A stretch of DNA of 42,517 nt from JAAZFF01 sp964405775 (GTDB lineage Bacteria > Verrucomicrobiota > Kiritimatiellia > RFP12 > UBA3636): the NCBI GenBank assembly GCA_964405775.1, contig CAYOPG010000012.1, positions 1 to 42,517 of the forward strand. The letters run 5' to 3'. The translations under genes were made by a program, and so were the position numbers. The notes beneath the pieces are model-generated. The model was not told the origin of the DNA. It saw only the letters and a program-made list of their open reading frames with translations, and searched no databases. Positions 8,266 through 14,319 of the stretch are shown here, in pieces (position 1 is the stretch's first letter; every line of letters begins with the position of its first letter).

Positions 8266-9054
8266 ATGTCGCGTCGCATATTGATTGCAGGAAATTGGAA
8301 GATGAACATGACCTCCGCCGAGGGGGTTGCGCTGGTCAAGGGTATAAAAGCTGAACTGCCTTGCAAGGGCTCCGCGTCCTGTGGAGTAGGAGCGCCGGAA
8401 GTGCTAGTCTGCCCGCCTTACTTGTCGATAGGTGCCGTGGCTGCGGAGACGACGGGTTCGTGCGTCAAACTCGGCGCTCAGAACATGCATTGGGCGGCTG
8501 ACGGAGCCTTCACTGGCGAGGTTTCGGCCGCGATGCTGAAGGACGCCCGTTGCACGCACGTCATACTCGGGCACAGTGAGCGGCGCCAGTATTTCGGCGA
8601 GACAGACGAGACGGTCAACAAGCGTACAAAGGCGGCCGTAGCAGCCGGAATCGTTGCGATCGTGTGTGTTGGCGAAACACTGAACGAGCGCGAGGGCGGC
8701 ATCACGAACGACGTGGTTGGACGTCAAATCCGCGAAGGTCTCGCGGGGCTTTCAGCTACGGACATGGAGAAAGTGGTCATCGCCTACGAACCTGTTTGGG
8801 CGATTGGAACGGGCAAGGTCGCGAGTGACGCTCAGGCTCAGGAAGTGCATGAGTTTATCAGAGCGGTTCTTGAAGACATGTTTGGCGAGATGACGGCAGA
8901 AGCCACCCGCATCCTGTACGGCGGCAGCATGAAGCCCGGAAACGCAGCGGGATTGCTCGCGCAGAAGGACATCGACGGCGGCCTCATCGGCGGTGCCGCT
9001 TTAAAGGCTGCTGATTTCGTGGCAATCGTCAAGGCGGCAACAGTCGCGCAGTAG
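8266..9054 (+). CDS. tpiA: Triosephosphate isomerase
   Basis: Cytoplasmic glycolytic enzyme interconverting dihydroxyacetone phosphate and glyceraldehyde 3-phosphate. It has 262 residues, near the usual 250-260. The catalytic set is intact: Lys12 in GNWKMN, His103 in LGHSERR and Glu175 in AYEPVWAIGTG. The last continues into the flexible phosphate-gripping loop, and the phosphate-binding YGGSMKPGN and GLIGGAAL segments follow near the C-terminus. AAGGG at 8252-8256 is nine bases before the ATG. The gene follows a strong promoter and is 30 bases ahead of secG, a tpiA-secG order seen in many bacterial groups, so the two are probably one transcript ending at the hairpin at 9784. Confidence 0.97.
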   Translation: MSRRILIAGNWKMNMTSAEGVALVKGIKAELPCKGSASCGVGAPEVLVCPPYLSIGAVAAETTGSCVKLGAQNMHWAADGAFTGEVSAAMLKDARCTHVILGHSERRQYFGETDETVNKRTKAAVAAGIVAIVCVGETLNEREGGITNDVVGRQIREGLAGLSATDMEKVVIAYEPVWAIGTGKVASDAQAQEVHEFIRAVLEDMFGEMTAEATRILYGGSMKPGNAAGLLAQKDIDGGLIGGAALKAADFVAIVKAATVAQ

Positions 9055-9084
9055 GCAATACAATAACAAACGGAGCAGTTCCAA

Positions 9085-9735
9085 ATGGATATAGTAATTC
9101 GCATTCTAATGGGCTTGGAGTTCATTATCTGCATTCTTCTCATAGGTATCGTACTCATTCAGCGTTCAAAGGGGCAGGGCGTAGGTCTGAGCTTCGGCGG
9201 CGGTGCCGAGGCGATTTTTGGCGCTCAGATGGGCAATGTTCTCACTCGCACGACGGTTATCCTAGGTGTGCTTTTCGTAGCGAACACAACGCTTCTCGCG
9301 GTTCTAAAACCAACCCAGTCCACTAAATCGGTTGCAGAGACTTCGGCAGCCTCCGTGGCGGTGCCGCAGTCTCCTGTGGCGGGGCAGGGAGTGGGGACTC
9401 CTATTGATGTTGTTCCCAGCGATGTGCTTCCTTCGGTTGAGGAGGTGGACGCGGCCGCGGCAGCAGTTCCAGAGGCAGTTGAGGCGACAGTAAACGAAAC
9501 TGTTGAAGCTGTTGAAGAGACGGCTACTGAAGCAGTGCAGGAAGTTCCTCCTGCTAATGAAGTCCCAGAGCCCGCAGCAACTCCCGCAGAGCCCGCAGCA
9601 ACTCCCGCAGAGCCCGCNNNNNNNNNNNNNNNNNNNNNNNNNNNNNNNNNNNNNNNNNNNNNNNNNNNNNNNNNNNNNNNNNNNNNNNNNNNNNNNNNNN
9701 NNNNNNNNNNNNNNNNNGCAACTCCTGCAGAGTAG
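9085..9735 (+). CDS. secG: Preprotein translocase subunit SecG with long repetitive tail
   Basis: Small membrane subunit of the SecYEG channel that aids export of unfolded proteins. Two transmembrane helices (about residues 5-23 and 50-72) flank the conserved loop IQRSKGQGVGLSFGGGAEAIFG. Most SecG proteins end near residue 75-110; this one continues with an acidic Ala/Pro/Glu-rich tail that turns into tandem EPAATPA heptads. The tail contains the assembly gap, so its true length is unknown. The reading frame is open on both sides and resumes as ATPAE before TAG. A CGGAG ribosome site precedes the ATG. The extension should lie in the cytoplasm if topology is normal; its role is not known. Confidence 0.9.
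   Translation: MDIVIRILMGLEFIICILLIGIVLIQRSKGQGVGLSFGGGAEAIFGAQMGNVLTRTTVILGVLFVANTTLLAVLKPTQSTKSVAETSAASVAVPQSPVAGQGVGTPIDVVPSDVLPSVEEVDAAAAAVPEAVEATVNETVEAVEETATEAVQEVPPANEVPEPAATPAEPAATPAEPXXXXXXXXXXXXXXXXXXXXXXXXXXXXXXXXXXATPAE
9568..9735 (+). repeat. 21-bp tandem repeat in the secG tail, interrupted by a gap
   Basis: The 21-base unit starting gagcccgcagcaactcccgc is repeated exactly at 9568 and 9589 and begins a third time at 9610 before the N run. After the gap the sequence re-enters the same unit with one change (cct for ccc). Each unit encodes Glu-Pro-Ala-Ala-Thr-Pro-Ala. The true copy number is hidden by the gap. Confidence 0.9.
9618..9717. other. Assembly gap of 100 N
   Basis: Exactly 100 unknown bases lie inside the tandem repeat. 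The round number suggests a placeholder of arbitrary length. As written it keeps the secG frame on both sides, since 99 of the bases fill whole codons and one completes a GCN, but this may be chance. Confidence 0.98.
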
Positions 9736-9783
9736 ATCGACGCGCTTCTATAACGCCTTGATCGTTTCAAGGCCGGACAACAC

Positions 9784-9825
9784 AATACTTCCACACTTGC
9801 AATAGTGTGGAAGTATTTGTTTTTT
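9784..9825 (+). terminator. Rho-independent terminator after secG
   Basis: A perfect 13-bp stem (aatacttccacac pairing with gtgtggaagtatt, loop ttgcaata) is followed by a T-rich run. There is no matching T run on the other strand, so it serves the tpiA-secG transcript. Confidence 0.9.
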
Positions 9826-9864
9826 AACGCCCCGCACAACACCGTTCTATGGGGGGTGTGGCTA

Positions 9865-10725
9865 TCAGAAGATAGTGTTTATCAGCGAAATGGCGATGCC
9901 GTGTGCGAATCCCAAAAGGAGCATTGCGATAAGCGGCGTTAGATCGAGCATTCCGACAATGGCTGGCCGGTTGACAAAAACACGAGATATTTCGTTGAAC
10001 CATTCGCCAGCCATGCCTATCGCCGTTCTGTTCGCGGAGAGTATCCCGACTATCTGCACTATGAATAAGGCTATTATTAGCGTCCTCAAAAACAGCAGGA
10101 CATCGGCTATTGCGAACAGGGTCAGTTTGAGTGCCAGATAAACACCGGGATTGGCAATGATGGCAATGGTGCCACGGGGTGTATATGTGTGGCCGGACAC
10201 AAACAGCATAGCGCTTGATATCGCAAGGAAAGCGATGGAAGTGGCTATAGCCGAGCGTTTGAGGGGTAATGCGGAAAGCGGTGATGTGGCAGTGCATAGA
10301 CATTCAACCACGCTCGAGCGAGTCTTTTCCCCGAAACGCCAGCACATAACCATTCGGATTACGTTGATTTTGCACACAAGCAACAAGAGAGACAGGGTTG
10401 CAAACATGGCTGTTTTCTTGAATGATGCCATATCTGCGACCAGAACAGTGTCGCCGAACGACTGGTCTAGCGGCGCTTCTATCGCTTTCGCAAGGGCGCC
10501 TCTGAGTAGCAGCACCAGAACCAATAGGATTGCGGCTGCCAGCCATTCCGGACATTTGGGTGCGACGTTCTGCACCCACGTCACAGGTCGGAACAGCAAT
10601 GTGCGGACGCGGTTGACGTATAGGTTGAAAAAAACGTCCTTGCCAAAACACGATGCGACGTATATCCAGAGTAATAAAAGGACGAGAGAAAAAATCCAGT
10701 ACGGAAGTGATGACGTTTGATACAT
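9865..10725 (-). CDS. Multi-pass membrane protein, possibly a double YggT-type domain
   Basis: Integral membrane protein of 286 residues with about six hydrophobic segments in two groups (about 10-80 and 105-286). The C-terminal segment ends with a Pro-containing loop and LDLTPLIAMLLL near residue 264, which resembles the GGIDLSPLIA signature of YggT-family proteins. The N-terminal half also has a RPVTWV...P...LAAAILL pattern, so it may hold two diverged YggT units. YggT proteins are poorly understood and have been linked to osmotic tolerance and to cell-envelope or division functions. The gene lies 24 bases downstream of the RNase HIII gene on the same strand and probably shares its transcript. 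The family assignment is tentative; the membrane nature is clear. Confidence 0.6.
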   Translation of the reverse strand: MYQTSSLPYWIFSLVLLLLWIYVASCFGKDVFFNLYVNRVRTLLFRPVTWVQNVAPKCPEWLAAAILLVLVLLLRGALAKAIEAPLDQSFGDTVLVADMASFKKTAMFATLSLLLLVCKINVIRMVMCWRFGEKTRSSVVECLCTATSPLSALPLKRSAIATSIAFLAISSAMLFVSGHTYTPRGTIAIIANPGVYLALKLTLFAIADVLLFLRTLIIALFIVQIVGILSANRTAIGMAGEWFNEISRVFVNRPAIVGMLDLTPLIAMLLLGFAHGIAISLINTIF

Positions 10726-10749
10726 TTGTATGAGCGGTAAAAATTATCC

Positions 10750-11784
10750 TCAGACTGGGGTTTCGTCAGATTTAGATGGTTTGTGAAAATCCCTGCCTGA
10801 TGAATCCTGTGAGACTACCTGTCCTTCCGGCGGCATTTGCACGCGGGAGCTGCCCGCCGCAGCGAGAACTGCGTCGAGCGTCTTGAAGTGGCATTTCGCG
10901 GTTTCAATGAAGACTTCGGGGCCGTGTTTTTCAACGAGTTTCCCGGCTGCTTCCCGCACCTGCGGAGACGCGCCTTTAGGGAAAGGTTGTCCGTATTTCT
11001 TCTCCAGTTCCGCCAGACTAAGGAGAAATCCCTCGCGTGCCAGGATTGATGCCGCCGCCACCGCTATATCAGACTCGGCGCGGTGGCGCTGGACTAGCTC
11101 GATGGTTCTGCCTTTTTTCATAAGGGCTCGTTGAACCGATTCCTTATTGCCAAACTGGTCGGAAATAGCTTTGGGGCATGAGGGGACGGTTGTGAGCAGG
11201 TTCTCGATGCAGCGCGCGTGACCCCATGACAGGAGGCGATTGACGCTGCGCATTTTTGCGTAGAGGCGGTTGTAAGAAGGGTTGCCAACCCGCACAACCG
11301 TGTATCGGTTGTTGCCCAGTATGCCGCGGATCTTGGCGGCGATGGCCAGGGCGGCTTTGTCACTGGTTATGCGCTTGCTGTCTTTAACTCCAAGTTCCGC
11401 AAGTTTGCGGGCTAGCCCTTCGTTGCAGTATGCAGCGGCTATAACGAGTGGGCCGAAGAAATCGCCTTTCCCGCTCTCGTCTATTCCCATGTGCGGCTCC
11501 AGCGCTTCGGGCGAGGTCTCAATTTGGTTCTCGTATCCTACGGTCGCGCTTTTTAGGACTAGCGGTTCCATTATATTTATGACGAACTCCTCTGCGCCGC
11601 CGCCTTGTATGAGGCATTTCCCAGAGGTGTAGAGTGATACGTTGCAATTCCACGAAGGGGCATCGACGGCAATGCGTGTGAAAGGCACCTGCTTTGGACG
11701 GTAGTTGCCAGCGGCCAGCAATTCGGCGAGGACATCCTGCTGTTCGGGGTCTAGTTTGAAAGTGAAAGAGGTTTTCGGAGGCAT
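10750..11784 (-). CDS. rnhC: Ribonuclease HIII
   Basis: Endoribonuclease cutting the RNA strand of RNA-DNA hybrids in the cytoplasm. The 344-residue protein has the N-terminal TBP-like substrate-binding domain that marks HIII (about 1-90, with SGKCLIQGGG near 55) and the RNase H fold after it. The active site shows Asp102-Glu103 in GIDESGKGDFFGPLV, Asp209 in ISDQFG and the acidic RAESD motif at 235-239. GIDESGKGD, with Glu after Asp, separates HIII from most HII enzymes. The C-terminal 30 residues are low-complexity and polar. The start is supported by a TTAACA-17-TATAAT promoter whose predicted start of transcription coincides with the ATG, so the mRNA may have no leader. The membrane protein downstream is probably co-transcribed. 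Confidence 0.95.
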   Translation of the reverse strand: MPPKTSFTFKLDPEQQDVLAELLAAGNYRPKQVPFTRIAVDAPSWNCNVSLYTSGKCLIQGGGAEEFVINIMEPLVLKSATVGYENQIETSPEALEPHMGIDESGKGDFFGPLVIAAAYCNEGLARKLAELGVKDSKRITSDKAALAIAAKIRGILGNNRYTVVRVGNPSYNRLYAKMRSVNRLLSWGHARCIENLLTTVPSCPKAISDQFGNKESVQRALMKKGRTIELVQRHRAESDIAVAAASILAREGFLLSLAELEKKYGQPFPKGASPQVREAAGKLVEKHGPEVFIETAKCHFKTLDAVLAAAGSSRVQMPPEGQVVSQDSSGRDFHKPSKSDETPV

Positions 11785-11791
11785 GGATTAG

Positions 11792-11820
11792 ATTATAGCA
11801 GAAAGATCCGATGATGTTAA
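11792..11820 (-). promoter_or_regulatory. Promoter for rnhC, implying leaderless mRNA
   Basis: On the minus strand TTAACA and a perfect TATAAT are 17 bases apart. The -10 ends eight bases before the ATG at 11784, leaving no room for a ribosome-binding site. Confidence 0.65.
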
Positions 11821-11835
11821 TTGCCGATTTTTTTC

Positions 11836-11865
11836 TTGTGTTTAGTGTGGAAAATAAAGTAAACT
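11836..11865 (+). promoter_or_regulatory. Candidate promoter for fusA
   Basis: TTGTGT and TAAACT are 18 bases apart on the plus strand. The leader that follows contains a long purine run (about 11876-11902) before an AAGG ribosome site at 11919-11922. Confidence 0.5.
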
Positions 11866-11928
11866 CCGCACCTTCAAAAAGAAAAAAAGAAAAGAAAAAG
11901 AAGTACACTAAGGATCACAAGGCTGGTT

Positions 11929-14037
11929 ATGGCAAGAAAGACCACTATAGACAAAGTAAGAAATATTGGAATCATGGCGCACATCGATGCGGGAAAAACG
12001 ACAACGAGCGAGCGCATCTTGTACTATTGTGGCGAGTCCCACAAACTGGGGGAGGTTCATGATGGCGCTGCAACTATGGATTTCATGGTGCAGGAGCAGG
12101 AGCGTGGCATAACCATCGGTTCTGCCGCCACCACCGCCTATTGGCGGGAACACCAGATTACGGTCATCGACACTCCGGGGCACGTGGACTTCACTGCCGA
12201 GGTGGAACGCTCATTGCGAGTTCTCGACGGCGCGGTGGCGCTGTTCTGTGCGGTGGGCGGAGTGCAACCGCAGACGGAGCAGGTCTGGCGCCAGTCTGAA
12301 AAATATGAAGTTCCAAAAGTCGCGTTTGTCAACAAAATGGACAGAATAGGCGCGGACTTCTTCGGAGTGGTAAATGCCATAAGTGATACACTGAAGTCGA
12401 ATCCTGTTCCTCTGGTTATCCCCATTGGCGCTTCGGACACGTTTAAGGGTGTCATCAATTTGCTGTCTATGAAGGCTTTGTCATTCGATGAAGCCACTCA
12501 GGGGCTAAAGGTCATAGAGGAAGACATACCCGCCAACATGAAAGATGAGGCCGTCCAGTGGCGCGCCAACTTGGTGGAAAAAATCGCCGAGACAGACGAT
12601 GCCCTGCTTGAAAAATTCTTCGAGGGAGCTGAGATCACCCACGAGGAATTGATACCCGCTATTCGCAAAGCGACCATAGCCCGTCAGGTTGTCCCCGTGA
12701 TGTGCGGCACCGCTTTCAAAAACAAAGGTGTTCAGTTACTTCTCGATGCCATTGTCGATTTCCTTCCTTCTCCGCTTGATGTGCCGCAAACCACAGGTGC
12801 TCTCACAAAAGAGGAAGAGGAAGCGGGAGTCGAGGCCGAAGTCCGCAAGGCAGATGATTCTGAACCATTCTGTGCGCTTGCGTTTAAGGTCGTGGCGGAC
12901 AAGCACATGGGCAAACTCGTTTATATACGAATTTATTCGGGCGTTCTGGAAACTGGCGCGACTGTATGGAACAGCACACGTGAACAGCAGCAGCGTGTCG
13001 GGCGTATCGTGAGGATGCACGCAAACAAGCAGGAAGCACTGGAACGCGCTTATGCTGGCGATATCGTGGCTGTTGTCGGTCTCTCCCGTACGCGCACGGG
13101 CGACACAATCTGCATGAAAGACACCCCGATACTCCTTGAAAACATCGAGTTCCCCATGCCAGTTATCTCGATTTCCATCAAACCAGCCACGCATGCTGAT
13201 AACGAGAAACTCATGGGTGGTCTGCAATCCCTTGCCGAAGAGGATCCGACATTTGTCGTTGGAACAGACGAAGAGACAGAGGAGACCATCATTTCCGGCA
13301 TGGGCGAACTGCACTTGGAAATTATCGTCGACCGTATGAAGCGCGAGTTTGGGGTTGATGCAGAAGTGGGGCGTCCGGAAGTTGCATACCGCGAAACTCC
13401 TACAACCATGACGCATGGCGACTACAAACACGCAAAGCAGTCCGGCGGGCGCGGCCAATACGGCCATGTCTATCTGCGCATCGAGCCGCAGGATCCAGGC
13501 AAGGGCTTTTCATTCGTCAACGAGATTAAAGGAGGCTCAATTCCTGGCGAGTACGTGCCGGCTATCGAGAAGGGGGTCATTTCAGCGATGCAGAGGGGCC
13601 CTTACGCCGGTTACCCTGTCGTCGACATCAAGGTGGTTGTTTACGATGGCACATACCACGAAGTGGACTCTTCGGAATTCGCGTTTCAGGAAGCCGCACG
13701 TCAGTGCTTTAAAAAACTGATAATGGCCGGGCACCCGCAACTTCTTGAGCCAGTGATGGCCGTGGAGGTTACCGCTCCAGAGGACTATCTGGGGGCAGTA
13801 ACCGGTTCGATCTGCCAGCGGCGCGGGCGCATCGAGCAGATGAACGACAAAGGCGGCGTAAAAGTTGTGTCCGCCTTGGTGCCCCTGAGCGAAATGTTTG
13901 GATATTCCAACACGATCCGTACCCTTACTCAGGGACGAGGCTCGTTCTCTATGATCTTCGAACGCTACGAAGCTGTACCGTTCATCATTACAGAGCAAAT
14001 CATCGAGAAACGCCGCGCGGCAAATAAGATCAGGTAA
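11929..14037 (+). CDS. fusA: Elongation factor G
   Basis: Translational GTPase that moves tRNAs and mRNA through the ribosome and takes part in ribosome recycling. The 702-residue length and five-domain layout are standard. GTPase motifs are G1 AHIDAGKTT (17-25), the switch-I RGIT, G3 DTPGH and G4 NKMD. SMGELHLE-type sequence (SGMGELHLEI near 460) marks domain III, GGRGQYGHV near 503 domain IV and GRGSFSM near 668 domain V. It stands alone rather than in the usual rpsL-rpsG-fusA-tuf operon, which suggests either a dispersed str operon or a second EF-G copy; I cannot tell which from one window. It has its own promoter and a terminator hairpin at 14068. Confidence 0.97.
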   Translation: MARKTTIDKVRNIGIMAHIDAGKTTTSERILYYCGESHKLGEVHDGAATMDFMVQEQERGITIGSAATTAYWREHQITVIDTPGHVDFTAEVERSLRVLDGAVALFCAVGGVQPQTEQVWRQSEKYEVPKVAFVNKMDRIGADFFGVVNAISDTLKSNPVPLVIPIGASDTFKGVINLLSMKALSFDEATQGLKVIEEDIPANMKDEAVQWRANLVEKIAETDDALLEKFFEGAEITHEELIPAIRKATIARQVVPVMCGTAFKNKGVQLLLDAIVDFLPSPLDVPQTTGALTKEEEEAGVEAEVRKADDSEPFCALAFKVVADKHMGKLVYIRIYSGVLETGATVWNSTREQQQRVGRIVRMHANKQEALERAYAGDIVAVVGLSRTRTGDTICMKDTPILLENIEFPMPVISISIKPATHADNEKLMGGLQSLAEEDPTFVVGTDEETEETIISGMGELHLEIIVDRMKREFGVDAEVGRPEVAYRETPTTMTHGDYKHAKQSGGRGQYGHVYLRIEPQDPGKGFSFVNEIKGGSIPGEYVPAIEKGVISAMQRGPYAGYPVVDIKVVVYDGTYHEVDSSEFAFQEAARQCFKKLIMAGHPQLLEPVMAVEVTAPEDYLGAVTGSICQRRGRIEQMNDKGGVKVVSALVPLSEMFGYSNTIRTLTQGRGSFSMIFERYEAVPFIITEQIIEKRRAANKIR

Positions 14038-14067
14038 TACTGATTGTGTCGCCACGTATGCTTCGCC

Positions 14068-14105
14068 ACGCCCTCCAGTGCCTGCACCGGAGGGCGTTTA
14101 AGTGT
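14068..14105 (+). terminator. Probable terminator after fusA
   Basis: A 9-bp stem acgccctcc/ggagggcgt (14068-14076 with 14089-14097) with a further pairable gtgc/gcac inside the loop, followed by a short T-containing tail. The T run is weak, so efficiency is uncertain. Confidence 0.65.
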
Positions 14106-14127
14106 TTTGCACTGGTAAGCTTGTTGT

Positions 14128-14319
14128 CTAAGCCGAGATATGTATCGTGTTCTCGACAGCGTCGTGCATCAGATCAATGCGACGTCCGATAGCAGAGGCA
14201 GTGGCTCCGCAATATCCGTTGAGGACGATTTCCACCGACGAGTGAAAACCGTCATTCCAGCCGAAGTCCCTTACGTACTTGTGAAGATCGCGGTTGTTGT
14301 TCGTGAGTGCCGGTGGAAG
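14128..14319 (-). other. Open, coding-like extension directly after the secretin stop codon
   Basis: The minus-strand frame of the secretin stays open for 63 codons beyond its TAA at 14320-14322, reaching a TAG at 14128-14130. It reads LPPALTNNNRDLHKYVRDFG and onward through NGYCGATASAIGRR. Third positions are about 62 percent G or C by hand count. No good start codon lies at its beginning. It could be a decayed gene end, a former C-terminal extension of the secretin, or chance. Otherwise the 14038-14319 interval holds only the fusA terminator. Confidence 0.3.

Noticed and set aside
8126..8284. A 52-codon plus-strand frame starting MGKEKMGKGKRR, overlapping the tpiA start
   Set aside because: Its Lys-rich beginning merely reflects the purine run, it covers the tpiA promoter and it runs into tpiA in another frame; no ribosome site precedes it.
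9618..9717. CRISPR-like array suggested by the short repeats next to the gap
   Set aside because: The repeat units are directly adjacent without spacers and encode an in-frame heptapeptide in secG.
12736..13467. A 243-codon minus-strand frame inside fusA
   Set aside because: Antisense shadow of a complete elongation factor G; no independent signals.
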